Shown: piece after piece, positions 44,700 to 53,857 of the stretch | Numbering within the stretch: the first letter of the stretch is position 1 | Layout of the letters: the number at the start of each line of letters is the position of its first letter | Assembly: GCF_015191005.1 (NCBI RefSeq) | Contig: NZ_CP040442.1 | Location: 1,736,001 to 1,800,000, forward strand | DNA from: Kaistella flava (ex Peng et al. 2021) | Lineage (GTDB): Bacteria > Bacteroidota > Bacteroidia > Flavobacteriales > Weeksellaceae | DNA length: 64,000 bases | Direction: 5' to 3' | Position numbers and translations under genes: made by a program | The notes under the pieces: generated by a model | What the model saw: only the letters and a program-made list of their open reading frames with translations | Told to the model about the DNA's origin: nothing | Databases searched by the model: none

Positions 44700-46961
44700 A
44701 TGAATTACGCCATCGAACTGAAAAAATTTGCCAGCAGCCAAGCCATTTATTCGGCGGTTCGTATTTCGTTAGCAATTGTTTTACCAAGTGTAATTCTTGC
44801 CCATTTTGGATTATTAAAAGAGTTTTTTCTCTTTCCATTGGCCACGAGTTTTGTTGGTTTAACTGATCAGGCTGGTCCATTTATCAGACGTAGAAATGCA
44901 TTAGTATTTGCCATCTTTTCTTTTTTCGTGGTCGCCGTTGTGGCTAGCATTATCAAAAGTTTCCCGGTTTTAATCTATCCGGAAATTATTATATTTTCCA
45001 TTTTCTTCACTATGATTGGGGTTTACGGTCAAAGATTAGCTGCTGTAGGAGCGCTGTCTTTAGTCGTATTGGCGATTTTTATTGATGGTCATTTGACAGG
45101 CGATGACATCATTAAAAGTTCACTTATTTTTTTAGCAGGATCTATTTTCTACCTGCTCATTTTTTTGGTGGTTTCGAAAATCCAGCCGTACAAATTGGCT
45201 GGTCAAATGATTGGTGAAAATTATTTAGAATTAGGAAATTACCTTTCATTAAAGTCAAAATTTTATTTTAAAAATCCAGATTTCGATACGCTTTATTCGC
45301 AAATAATTAGCCAGCAGATTTCCATTAAAAACTTACAGGAAGAAACGCGTGAAACTGTTTTTAAAACCAGAAAAATAGTTAATGAATCGACCACCACAAG
45401 TCGTTTGTTGATGTTGATGTTTTTGAATTCCATCGACCTTCACGAAAAGTTAATGACCTCTGAAAGTGATTACAGAAAAGTTCAGGAAAACTTTGGAAAC
45501 AGCGATTTCTTAAACTCGATTGGCGAATATTTACAAAAGCTTTCCGAAGAAATGAGCAATATCGGAATTGCATTACAAAGCGGTTCAAAAGCTCGACCAC
45601 TCAGAAATATCGATGAAATGCTCGAGAAGATCTACAATGAATATTTCGAACTGCGCAACCGAAAAATGAATCCTGACAACCTGGGAGATTTTATGACGCT
45701 TCGTTTTATTTTAAATAGAATTACCGCGATTTCCGATGAAATTATAACCATTTATAAAGTTTTCAGCCAGGACGAAAAATTAGCAAAAAGTTTATCAACA
45801 GGTTTAGATTATCAAAAGTTCGTAACTGCTGAAGAAAAACTAAACAGCAAAGTTTTTTTGAGCAACTTCTCTTTAAAATCAGGTTTATTTCGACATGCCA
45901 TCAGAATCACGGTCGCTTTGGTTGTCGGTTATTGGATTTCAAGTTTTGAATTTCTGGGAATTGGTCATTCTTACTGGATTTTAATTACCATCGTTGCCAT
46001 TCTGAAACCTGCTTATGCAACGACCAAACACCGAAACCTTCTAAGGTTATACGGAACAATTTCGGGCGCGATTGTTGCCTACGGAATTCTTTATTTTATT
46101 GGTAACGAAAAAATCATTTTTGTTCTGTTTTTAATGGCGATGATTCTTTGCTTCACCTTTTTAAAAACAAAATATTCCTGGGCGGTATTTTTCATGACGA
46201 TTTATGTATTTCTGGCCTTTAATATCTTAAAACCAGGAAATGTCAATATGATATTTAAAGACCGTGTTTTAGATACGGCAATTGCCGGAGCTGTAGCTTT
46301 CATGGTTTCCTATTTTGTTTTACCCGTTTGGGAACATACCAAAAACTTGGATTTTATGCGAAGAACGTCATTGAGTAACATCAACTATTTTTCGGCCGCA
46401 ATGGCATTTTTTAAAAATGAAAAAATTGAAGAACAAGAATATAAACTGACCAGAAAAGCAGCAATTATCGACTTAGCCAATCTTTCTGATAATTTCCAAA
46501 GGATGATTTCTGACCCGAAAAATCAACAGAAAAAACTGGAACATTTACATCAGTTCGTTATTACTTCCCATTTAATTACGGCTTATATCGCTTCATTTTC
46601 GCAATATTCAGAAACGTCAAAAGATTATCCAGAAATCGATTTCAACAGTTGGGATTTAAAAATTTCCGCAGAATTAGGACGAACTGATTCAATTTTAAAT
46701 CAAAAAAATATTGACGAAAACATTTTAGAGGAAAGTAAAATTAAACCATTAGATACGGTCGAAAACTTACTCGAAAACCGCAGAAAAGAATTGGTAGAAA
46801 ATGAATTTTTTGACCGTCGTGATCCCAGCAGAATCTCGCATTTAACAGAATTGAAAAATTTAAAAGAAATCTTAGAATTGATTTATGATGTAGCAAGAGA
46901 GCAAAGAAAAGTCGTCGAAAGTTTAGAACCAGAGATTCAATCAACAATGGTGAAACAGTAG
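44700..46961 (+). CDS. FUSC-family membrane protein
   Basis: The 753-aa protein has two clusters of membrane helices (about residues 20-160 and 405-545), each followed by a long soluble region, the layout of FUSC/YccS/YhfK-type proteins. GSIFYLLIFLVVSKIQPYK and GHSYWILITIVAILKPAYATTKHR are typical. Members are thought to be aromatic acid exporters or envelope proteins; this one has no known substrate. Its last 25 bases overlap the convergent PPTase gene. The start codon is 4 bases from a promoter box. Confidence 0.85.
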   Translation: MNYAIELKKFASSQAIYSAVRISLAIVLPSVILAHFGLLKEFFLFPLATSFVGLTDQAGPFIRRRNALVFAIFSFFVVAVVASIIKSFPVLIYPEIIIFSIFFTMIGVYGQRLAAVGALSLVVLAIFIDGHLTGDDIIKSSLIFLAGSIFYLLIFLVVSKIQPYKLAGQMIGENYLELGNYLSLKSKFYFKNPDFDTLYSQIISQQISIKNLQEETRETVFKTRKIVNESTTTSRLLMLMFLNSIDLHEKLMTSESDYRKVQENFGNSDFLNSIGEYLQKLSEEMSNIGIALQSGSKARPLRNIDEMLEKIYNEYFELRNRKMNPDNLGDFMTLRFILNRITAISDEIITIYKVFSQDEKLAKSLSTGLDYQKFVTAEEKLNSKVFLSNFSLKSGLFRHAIRITVALVVGYWISSFEFLGIGHSYWILITIVAILKPAYATTKHRNLLRLYGTISGAIVAYGILYFIGNEKIIFVLFLMAMILCFTFLKTKYSWAVFFMTIYVFLAFNILKPGNVNMIFKDRVLDTAIAGAVAFMVSYFVLPVWEHTKNLDFMRRTSLSNINYFSAAMAFFKNEKIEEQEYKLTRKAAIIDLANLSDNFQRMISDPKNQQKKLEHLHQFVITSHLITAYIASFSQYSETSKDYPEIDFNSWDLKISAELGRTDSILNQKNIDENILEESKIKPLDTVENLLENRRKELVENEFFDRRDPSRISHLTELKNLKEILELIYDVAREQRKVVESLEPEIQSTMVKQ

Positions 46962-47548
46962 TTTTCGAAAAACTCTACGCGGGCTTTATATAAATCTGAA
47001 ACGTTGTCGTCATGAACTCTGCATTGAATATCGAAAGGAAAATCTAAGCTGAAAGGTTTTACTTCGTAATGTTTCTTCAACGACCAGTAATTGGAATGAT
47101 GGATTTTATATAAGCTTTCTTTCAATGACCAAATCACGGTCAGATAAGCAACTTCCTTTTCTTTTTCAATAAAACTACTCTCCTCTTCATGCAAAAATTT
47201 ATGCTGAATTCTGAGAATCTTCTGATTAAAAGGTTCAATATCAATTCCAACTTTATTTTTAGAAATCGCCAAGGCCGCAAAAGGAAAAGAATGCGTCACT
47301 GAAATCTCATAATCGTTTGGAAATAAATACGGAATTCTTCCATCGTACAAAATTTTATAATCCGGCAAAACAGATTTCAGAATTTTTCTAACCAAAAGTG
47401 TTTCCTTTAATTTAGTCGGATGATAATCTTTAACCTTATCAAAGTTCTCTTTTTCTAAAAGAAATTCAAGATTAAAATCCTCGTCCTCACTATATTTCCA
47501 AAGAAGAATAGTTGCTTGATCATCTGAAAAATCTCGGTAAAGTGGCAT
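46937..47548 (-). CDS. 4'-phosphopantetheinyl transferase superfamily protein
   Basis: The start is ATG 47548 rather than the TTG three bases upstream. The 203-aa enzyme transfers phosphopantetheine from CoA to a carrier-protein Ser. The two signature regions are VGIDIEPF (Mg-binding Asp and Glu) and WSLKESLYK (Glu and Lys). It is of the Sfp/HetI size class rather than the small AcpS type. The carrier it serves, ACP or a natural-product synthase, is not visible here. No partner gene is near. Confidence 0.85.
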   Translation of the reverse strand: MPLYRDFSDDQATILLWKYSEDEDFNLEFLLEKENFDKVKDYHPTKLKETLLVRKILKSVLPDYKILYDGRIPYLFPNDYEISVTHSFPFAALAISKNKVGIDIEPFNQKILRIQHKFLHEEESSFIEKEKEVAYLTVIWSLKESLYKIHHSNYWSLKKHYEVKPFSLDFPFDIQCRVHDDNVSDLYKARVEFFENYCFTIVD

Positions 47549-47919
47549 CAATAAGTATTAGATAGTAAAATTACGCAATTCTTTAAATAATCAAATTCAA
47601 ATTTTACTTTAAGAGCGAGTTTAAAAATAATAACAACACATTCCTTATATAAAATTTAGTTTTTATTTTGAAAATATTTAGAACACAAAATTGAAAAACC
47701 CTCAATTTTTTGAACTTATTTGAACTTTTAGAAGTATTTTGTCCTAAAACTTATGTGACTTTTGTGGTTAAATTATTTTTGCGTTAAATTTAAACAGGCA
47801 CTAAATCTATGTTAACATATTTGGTTGCGTAATAGATTAAAGATATAACTGCTATTTCTTAAATGGACTAAATTTAAAGAAAGACATTTAGTATCTTTGC
47901 ACCAAATTTATTTAATTAG
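47549..47919. other. gap upstream of ahcY
   Basis: A GTGACTTTTGTGGTTA word at 47755-47770 matches the inverted-repeat family at 60.28-60.43 kb. TATCTTTG at 47892-47899 is the ahcY promoter. The rest shows nothing. The leader of ahcY would be about 15 bases, too short for a SAH riboswitch. Confidence 0.65.
47892..47899 (+). promoter_or_regulatory. -7 promoter box for ahcY
   Basis: TATCTTTG, exact match to TAnnTTTG, 20 bases before the ATG. Confidence 0.75.
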
Positions 47920-49233
47920 ATGGAAACTACAACACAATACGTTCCTTACAAAGTTAAGGACATTTCATTAGCCGAATACGGTAGAAAAGAAATTAATTTA
48001 GCTGAAGCAGAAATGCCAGGATTAATGGCGATCCGTGAAGAATACGGTCCTTCTCAACCATTGAAAGGTGCGAGAATCGCTGGTTGTCTTCACATGACGA
48101 TTCAGACTGCAGTTTTAATTGAAACTTTAGTTGCTTTGGGTGCAGATGTTACTTGGTCTTCTTGTAATATTTTCTCTACTCAAGATCATGCTGCTGCTGC
48201 AATTGCTGCTGCTGGAATCCCGGTTTACGCTTGGAAAGGAATGACTGAAGAAGAATTTGAATGGTGTATCGAGCAAACTGTATTTTTCGGTGAAGATAGA
48301 AAACCATTAAACCTAATCTTAGATGATGGTGGTGATTTAACGAATTTAGTTTTCGATAAATATCCAGAATTAACAGCTGAAATTAAAGGACTTTCTGAAG
48401 AAACAACGACAGGAGTTCACAGATTGTACGAAAGAATGCAGAACGGAACTTTGGTAATGCCTGCAATCAACGTGAATGATTCAGTAACAAAATCGAAATT
48501 CGATAACAAATACGGTTGTAGAGAATCTGCTGTAGATGCGATTAGAAGAGCGACTGACATTATGTTGGCTGGTAAAAGAGTTGTAGTTTGTGGTTACGGT
48601 GATGTTGGTAAAGGAACTGCAGCGTCTTTCAAAGGTGCTGGTTCAATTGTAACGGTAACTGAAGTTGACCCAATCTGTGCTTTACAAGCAGCAATGGAAG
48701 GTTTCGAAGTTAAAAAATTGAGTACTGTAGTTGAAAATGCAGATATCATTATTACAACTACTGGAAACTTTAACATTGTTAAAGGAGAAGATTTCAAAAG
48801 AATGAAAGATAAAGCGATTGTTTGTAATATCGGTCACTTCGATAATGAGTTGGATATGGCTTGGTTAAACGCTAACTATGGTGATACTAAATATGAAGTT
48901 AAACCACAAGTTGATGTTTATAATATCGACGGAAAAGAAATTATCATTTTAGCTGAAGGTCGTTTGGTAAACCTTGGTTGTGCAACTGGACACCCAAGTT
49001 TTGTAATGAGTAATTCATTCGCTAACCAAACTTTAGCTCAAATTGAACTGTGGACCAACTCTGCAGCTTACGGAAATGAAGTTTATACTTTGCCAAAACA
49101 TTTAGATGAAAAAGTTGCTGCTTTACACCTTGCAAAATTAGGCGTAGAATTAGAAACTTTATCACCAGAACAAGCGAAATATATTGGTGTACCGGTTGAA
49201 GGACCATTCAAGCCAGAATATTACAGATACTAA
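47920..49233 (+). CDS. ahcY: adenosylhomocysteinase
   Basis: This NAD-dependent enzyme splits S-adenosylhomocysteine to adenosine and homocysteine, relieving inhibition of methyltransferases. The 437-aa length is normal. Marks include [15 protein letters not shown] (active site), [10 protein letters not shown] (catalytic Lys and Asp), the NAD-binding [10 protein letters not shown], and the conserved C-terminal PEYYRY. Codons are strongly of the AT-ending, frequently used type, fitting a highly expressed gene. Monocistronic. Confidence 0.97.
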   Translation: METTTQYVPYKVKDISLAEYGRKEINLAEAEMPGLMAIREEYGPSQPLKGARIAGCLHMTIQTAVLIETLVALGADVTWSSCNIFSTQDHAAAAIAAAGIPVYAWKGMTEEEFEWCIEQTVFFGEDRKPLNLILDDGGDLTNLVFDKYPELTAEIKGLSEETTTGVHRLYERMQNGTLVMPAINVNDSVTKSKFDNKYGCRESAVDAIRRATDIMLAGKRVVVCGYGDVGKGTAASFKGAGSIVTVTEVDPICALQAAMEGFEVKKLSTVVENADIIITTTGNFNIVKGEDFKRMKDKAIVCNIGHFDNELDMAWLNANYGDTKYEVKPQVDVYNIDGKEIIILAEGRLVNLGCATGHPSFVMSNSFANQTLAQIELWTNSAAYGNEVYTLPKHLDEKVAALHLAKLGVELETLSPEQAKYIGVPVEGPFKPEYYRY

Positions 49234-49255
49234 GAATATCTTAGACTTAAAATAA

Positions 49256-49288
49256 AGAACGCTCCGAAAATTTCAGAGCGTTCTTTTT
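49256..49288. terminator. bidirectional terminator between ahcY and the TPR regulator
   Basis: AAGAACGCTC and its complement with T5 on the plus side; the convergent TPR gene ends three bases further on. Confidence 0.85.
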
Positions 49289-49290
49289 AT

Positions 49291-51021
49291 TTAATTTTCC
49301 GAGACAATCATATTAAAGAGTAGATCATATTTATCTCCCAGTTTATGCTTGAGTCGCTGTTTCGATTTCTTCACTGCATCAACAGTAATTCCCAAAAGTC
49401 CTGCTATTTCAGAATTGGCAAAACCTAATTTCCTCAACAAGATAATCCGCAAGCTAGAATCGGTTATTTCTGGGAAACTATCCTGTAAAGTTTGATAAAA
49501 CGTAGCATGCCCTTTTTTAAACTCGCGCTTAAAGCTCAACCAATTTTCTTCGGTCATTAAATGCGATTTTAGGATTTCATCAAGTTTCCCATGCTCTTTT
49601 TCAATGCTCGAAGATTTAGATTCTTTGATATTTTGAATTTCGAGATGAAGTTTTTGAATCTGTATATTTTTCTCCTTTAAAAAATCGATTTGTGAATCGA
49701 GAGTTTTATGAGCTTCTAATAGTTTTTGTTCGTTTCTTAATTTGGCATTTTCATATTCGACAATCCTTTTTTCAGTCTGAATTTTTCTATTCTTTTCTCG
49801 AATTTTCGCATTCATCAATATTAAAACTGCTAACAGAATTAAAAAAACAGCCACAACAAAAATCACATTTTTCCAAAAAGACACTGATGAAAGTCTCTTT
49901 TGAGTATCATCGATATTGTGTTGATATTTTCTTTTTTGCAACATCCAGTTGGCCTGATTCAGTGGAAGCACGCCATCGGTTTTATTGAGAGAATCCTCCA
50001 AAGCGTCTATTCTTCTTCTCACCAATAATTCTTCACCATTCCTACCTTCTTTATAGATAATATGAAGCTTAAGCTTTAAAATTTCAAGTTCATTAATTTT
50101 AAAATACGATTTTGTTTCTGCAATTTCATCCGCTTTCTTGGCTGATATTTTCGCGTCTTCAAGTCGATTTATAGCAATATATAATCTGGTTAAGATTGTA
50201 TAGGCATACATCGAATTTTTATTTCTTCCATTTCGCTCTGAGATTTCAATATCTTCTAAAATTAATTTAATCGCAGTGCGATAATCACGATTTCCTTCGT
50301 AAATTTGCGCTAGATTCCCAAGCGTCTTTGCATATCGAACTTCATCTCCAATCGATTTCGCCAATGAAGAGGCTTCTTCAATATTTTTTTTAGCTTTTTT
50401 TAAATCTCCAGTTCTATAATAATACAATCCCATATTATCTAGAATACTAGCGTAATTGGCAGATTTGGGATTGGTAAATTGCTTTGCTTTTTTTAAATAG
50501 TTCAGAGCCTCCGTATTGTCTCCAATAGTGCCCATATAAAAACCAATTTTCATAAAAGATTCACCTGGAAATAAAATATCTTTAGAATCTAATTGATTAA
50601 TTTTTTCGATTGCCGACATATAAACCGGCAATACCTTAGTCATTTGTCTAAAGTTATAAAGATATTCTGCGTAGCTCAAAATAGCCCAAATCTCCAAAGC
50701 TTCCTGTTTTGATTGCCTTGCACTCTGAATGGACTTTGAATAATAATTATTACTTTTTTCATTAATTCGGTCAAAAGCATTTGCATAACCATTTGCTAGA
50801 AGCGTGTTATATAAAATTTTGTAAGTTTCAGAATTACTATCGTTCAATGGTTGAAGAAAATTCTTAATTGCAACCGTATCGTTACCCATATTTTCTTGCT
50901 GACTGATAATGCCTTCCCAGCCAGAAATATTATTATCAGACACATCTAACCGAATTTTTTGCGCTGGCAAAAAAATAATGCAACCTAACGTAATTAAACT
51001 AAGAAAATATTTTATTTTCAT
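49291..51021 (-). CDS. TPR-repeat transcriptional regulator with membrane helix and LuxR-type HTH
   Basis: The 576-aa protein has a signal peptide-like start (residues 1-21), tetratricopeptide repeats over about 100-330 (for example LDNMGLYYYRTGDLKKAKKN), a membrane helix at 382-403, a coiled coil to about 470 and a C-terminal HTH with GFANSEIAGLLGITVDAVKK at about 533-552. The topology puts the TPR domain outside the inner membrane and the HTH inside, so it could signal across the membrane. Such proteins are widespread in Flavobacteriia, mostly uncharacterised. Two small-RNA-like units with paired TTTGTCC boxes lie upstream, divergent from it. Confidence 0.85.
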   Translation of the reverse strand: MKIKYFLSLITLGCIIFLPAQKIRLDVSDNNISGWEGIISQQENMGNDTVAIKNFLQPLNDSNSETYKILYNTLLANGYANAFDRINEKSNNYYSKSIQSARQSKQEALEIWAILSYAEYLYNFRQMTKVLPVYMSAIEKINQLDSKDILFPGESFMKIGFYMGTIGDNTEALNYLKKAKQFTNPKSANYASILDNMGLYYYRTGDLKKAKKNIEEASSLAKSIGDEVRYAKTLGNLAQIYEGNRDYRTAIKLILEDIEISERNGRNKNSMYAYTILTRLYIAINRLEDAKISAKKADEIAETKSYFKINELEILKLKLHIIYKEGRNGEELLVRRRIDALEDSLNKTDGVLPLNQANWMLQKRKYQHNIDDTQKRLSSVSFWKNVIFVVAVFLILLAVLILMNAKIREKNRKIQTEKRIVEYENAKLRNEQKLLEAHKTLDSQIDFLKEKNIQIQKLHLEIQNIKESKSSSIEKEHGKLDEILKSHLMTEENWLSFKREFKKGHATFYQTLQDSFPEITDSSLRIILLRKLGFANSEIAGLLGITVDAVKKSKQRLKHKLGDKYDLLFNMIVSEN

Positions 51022-51271
51022 TGCTTCACGAAAAAAAAATTATTAGTGAAGATATGCTATTTTACTATTCAAATAATTAGTTTTATTAATAATTATTAAT
51101 TATAAAAATTATATTTAAATCAAGTAATTAGCTTTTAAATTTCATTTCTATTTTGAAATACATCTTTTTAAATATTAAAAATGGATCTGATATTAAGATA
51201 AAAAACTAGAGAATCTAAGTTATAACAAGTTGTTTTACAAAACGTTAACAAAATATTTAATAATTAAAAAA
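51022..51271. other. AT-rich gap upstream of the TPR regulator
   Basis: No gene or clear promoter. Presumably holds the regulator's own promoter on the minus strand. A short palindrome of TTAATAATTATTAA type lies at about 51086. Confidence 0.55.
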
Positions 51272-51292
51272 TTTGTCCACCTTTTGTCCACC
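51272..51292 (+). promoter_or_regulatory. paired TTTGTCCACC boxes, unit 1
   Basis: TTTGTCCACC at 51272 and again at 51283, 11 bp apart, one turn of DNA. They lie 33 bases upstream of the TAAATTTG promoter of small-RNA unit 1, a position suited to an activator. Confidence 0.65.
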
Positions 51293-51339
51293 CAAAAAAT
51301 TTCATTTTATGAATGTCTTATCCCTAAATTTGTAATAGA

Positions 51340-51456
51340 AAAAGAACTAATAACCATTAAAACTTTCTACTAGTTTAAAACGGTTAACTCAATTCAATCA
51401 GACTTATAAAGCACAAATGATGATAAACTCCTCTAACTTCTGTTAAAGGAGTTTTT
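51340..51456 (+). ncRNA. candidate small RNA unit 1
   Basis: A TAAATTTG -7 box (51325-51332) leads about 120 bases to a terminator: AACTCCT (51426-51432) pairs with AGGAGTT (51447-51453), followed by T5. Just before the hairpin the word CACAAATGAT occurs (51412-51421), and an ATG there opens a 9-codon frame (MMINSSNFC) that ends inside the hairpin loop. The same plan recurs 368 bp downstream in unit 2. Either it is a non-coding RNA or it makes a micropeptide. Exact ends are predicted. Confidence 0.6.
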
Positions 51457-51640
51457 AATTCCAGTAATAAAAATTTAATAAAGTTAGATTTAAAATTGCC
51501 TAATTAGTATTCTATTAACGACTGCTTATTTCCTCTAATTAATTAAAATGAGCAACAAATAAAATATTCATCAGTTAAAAACATTAATTTCCAATTGTCT
51601 GATTATCAATAACCTAAAACTTAAATTAAAAACTAAATCT

Positions 51641-51661
51641 TTTGTCCTCTATTTGTCCACC
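51641..51661 (+). promoter_or_regulatory. paired TTTGTCC boxes, unit 2
   Basis: TTTGTCCTCT at 51641 and TTTGTCCACC at 51652, again 11 bp apart and 41 bases before the -7 box, as in unit 1. Confidence 0.65.
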
Positions 51662-51706
51662 CCTATAATTTTAAATTTTCACAGGTATCTTCTAAATTTG
51701 AATTAG

Positions 51707-51803
51707 AAAAAATAAAGCAATAGGTATTTGGAATTGAAAAATTTAAAAACTTAAAAACACAAATGATTTTTTCCTCCTTTAACTTACGTTGAAGGAGTTT
51801 TTT
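51707..51803 (+). ncRNA. candidate small RNA unit 2
   Basis: A TAAATTTG box (51693-51700) leads about 97 bases to a terminator made of CTCCTTT/GAAGGAG with inner AAC/GTT pairs and T6. CACAAATGAT recurs (51758-51767), and the ATG opens a 9-codon frame (MIFSSFNLR) ending in the hairpin. The terminator and the boxes match unit 1, while the middle is freely diverged, as expected for a duplicated regulatory unit. Ends are predicted. Confidence 0.6.
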
Positions 51804-51861
51804 ATTTCTTTCTAGTAGTCAATTTTTATTAGTTCTTTTGACACCTTTAAGTACAATTTCG

Positions 51862-51869
51862 TAAATTTG
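51862..51869 (+). promoter_or_regulatory. -7 promoter box for the hemerythrin gene
   Basis: TAAATTTG with TTTTGACA at about 51836 as -33 element; leader of about 40 bases. Confidence 0.65.
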
Positions 51870-51915
51870 AATATTAAGTAAATTCAATAAAAATTACTAA
51901 AAATCTAATTGAAAT

Positions 51916-52362
51916 ATGAAAAGACATGAAGCCTTAGTACAACTCAGCCGCGACCATCATTTTGGATTACTGCTTTGCTGGAAATTAAAAGAAGGATTAA
52001 AAAGAGAAATTTCGGTAGAAAGAATGTCAAAATATATAGGCCTTTTTTATCAACAAAACCTTAAACCACATTTCGCAGAAGAAGAGGAAACCATTTTTAA
52101 AGTTTTAGGAGAAGAAGATCCATTAATTAAAGAAGCAATTTCACAACACAGAATCTTTCAGAAAATGATCGAAGATGGTTTTAAAACACCAGAACAAATA
52201 GAAGATTTCCGTGCTTTACTCGAACTTCACATCCGAACAGAAGAACGACAAATTTTCCCTGAAATCGAAAAGCAAGCCACGGACAAACAATTAGAGGATA
52301 TTTTAAAATTGGATCATCCAGAATTAAAAGAACCAGAATACGACGATATTTTTTGGAAATAG
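51916..52362 (+). CDS. hemerythrin-domain protein
   Basis: The 148-aa all-helical protein carries a hemerythrin cation-binding pattern: DHHFG near residue 13, PHFAEEEE near 51 (His and Glu), HRIF near 77, and LHIRTEERQIFP near 107. These His and Glu residues hold a di-iron centre that binds O2 or nitric oxide or stores iron. It is cytoplasmic and monocistronic. Its role, oxygen sensing, NO defence or iron handling, is open. It lies beside the small-RNA units but on an independent promoter. Confidence 0.88.
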   Translation: MKRHEALVQLSRDHHFGLLLCWKLKEGLKREISVERMSKYIGLFYQQNLKPHFAEEEETIFKVLGEEDPLIKEAISQHRIFQKMIEDGFKTPEQIEDFRALLELHIRTEERQIFPEIEKQATDKQLEDILKLDHPELKEPEYDDIFWK

Positions 52363-52409
52363 AAAATTGCTGAACCATTGATTTTAAATCAAGCATTTCA
52401 GTTTAAATA

Positions 52410-52450
52410 AAAGACAGCCATTTCAAATAGAAAATGGCTGTCTTTATTTT
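52410..52450 (+). terminator. terminator of the hemerythrin gene
   Basis: AAAGACAGCCATTT and complement, seven-base loop, then TTT-A-TTTTTT. Confidence 0.88.
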
Positions 52451-52547
52451 TTATAATAGCATGATTAAAGTTCTTAATCTAAAACAAATATTAATTCGGG
52501 AATTCGTGGCAATTAATATAACACTACTATTCCGAACTATACTAAAA

Positions 52548-53855
52548 TTAAATCCTTTCAATATCGGCACCAATTGCCTTCAATCTTCCGTCAATATTTT
52601 CGTAACCACGGTCAATTTGTTCAATATTATGAATAACCGAAGTTCCTTCTGCCGAAAGCGCTGCAATCAACAAGGCATTTCCTGCTCTAATATCTGGCGA
52701 AACCATGGTGGTTCCTCTTAATGGATATTCATGATTTAAACCAACAACCGTTGCTCTGTGCGGATCACACAAAATAATCTGCGCACCCATATCAATCAGT
52801 TTATCCACGAAGAACAAGCGGGATTCAAACATTTTTTGGTGAATCAGAACTGTTCCTTTTGCCTGTGTCGCAACAACTAAAATAATGGACAATAAATCCG
52901 GTGTAAATCCGGGCCACGGCGCATCTGAAACCGTAAGAATCGATCCATCAATAAATTTTTGGATCTTATAATTTTCCTGAGCAGGGACGAAAATATCATC
53001 ACCTCTTTTTTCTAATTGAATTCCTAATTTTTTAAACGTATTTGGAATCACTCCGAGTTCTTTCCAGTTCACATTTTTAATGGTGATCTCCGATTTCGTC
53101 ATGGCTGCAAGACCAATCCAAGAACCGATTTCAACCATATCTGGCAACATCGTATGTTCTGTTCCGCGTAAATGCTCAACACCTTCGATGGTCAATAAAT
53201 TAGAACCAATACCTGAAATATTGGCGCCCATCCTATTAAGCATTTTACATAATTGCTGCAAGTAAGGTTCACAAGCTGCATTATAAACTCTCGTTTTACC
53301 TTTCGCTAAAACTGCAGCCATCAATATATTTGCAGTTCCTGTTACAGAAGCTTCTTCCAGTAAAATAAATTTACCGTGAAGTTCTTTCGCCTTTAACGTA
53401 TAAAAACATTCTTTTTCATCATAATGAAACTCAGCACCTAATTCTACCAAACCCTGGAAATGAGTATCCAATCGGCGTCTACCGATTTTGTCACCACCCG
53501 GAGTTGGCATATAAGCTTCACCATATCGGGCGAGCATCGGACCGAGTAACATGACAGAACCACGAAGTCTTGCACCATCTTGTTTAAAATCATCTGACTT
53601 TATATAATCAAAGTTGACCGCATCTGCTTGGAAAGAATAATCTCCGTGACCATTTTTAGTAACTTTTACACCAAAATCACCCAGAATTTCAATCAATCGG
53701 TTAACATCATGAATATCCGGAATATTCTTTACGCGCACGACTTCATCCGTCAACAATACTGCACATAAAATCTGGAGCGCTTCGTTTTTAGCACCTTGTG
53801 GCGTAATTTCGCCATGCAGTTTTTTCCCTCCTCTAATTTGAAAACTTCCGCTCAT
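52548..53855 (-). CDS. murA: UDP-N-acetylglucosamine 1-carboxyvinyltransferase with Asp in place of the fosfomycin-target Cys
   Basis: MurA transfers enolpyruvate from PEP to UDP-GlcNAc, the first committed step of peptidoglycan synthesis. The 435-aa protein has the MurA start (SFQIRGGKKLHGEITPQGAKN) and two domains. The active-site loop reads PGGDKIGRRRLDTH; residue 122 is Asp, where most MurA enzymes have the Cys alkylated by fosfomycin (Cys115 in Escherichia coli). Natural Cys-to-Asp MurA enzymes, as in Mycobacterium tuberculosis, remain active and resist fosfomycin. It begins two bases after the DUF4290 gene and is co-transcribed. Confidence 0.95.
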   Translation of the reverse strand: MSGSFQIRGGKKLHGEITPQGAKNEALQILCAVLLTDEVVRVKNIPDIHDVNRLIEILGDFGVKVTKNGHGDYSFQADAVNFDYIKSDDFKQDGARLRGSVMLLGPMLARYGEAYMPTPGGDKIGRRRLDTHFQGLVELGAEFHYDEKECFYTLKAKELHGKFILLEEASVTGTANILMAAVLAKGKTRVYNAACEPYLQQLCKMLNRMGANISGIGSNLLTIEGVEHLRGTEHTMLPDMVEIGSWIGLAAMTKSEITIKNVNWKELGVIPNTFKKLGIQLEKRGDDIFVPAQENYKIQKFIDGSILTVSDAPWPGFTPDLLSIILVVATQAKGTVLIHQKMFESRLFFVDKLIDMGAQIILCDPHRATVVGLNHEYPLRGTTMVSPDIRAGNALLIAALSAEGTSVIHNIEQIDRGYENIDGRLKAIGADIERI

Positions 53856-53857
53856 TC

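Noticed and set aside
47900-47920. Possible SAH riboswitch before ahcY
   Set aside because: The promoter box leaves only about 15 bases of leader, too short to hold the fold.
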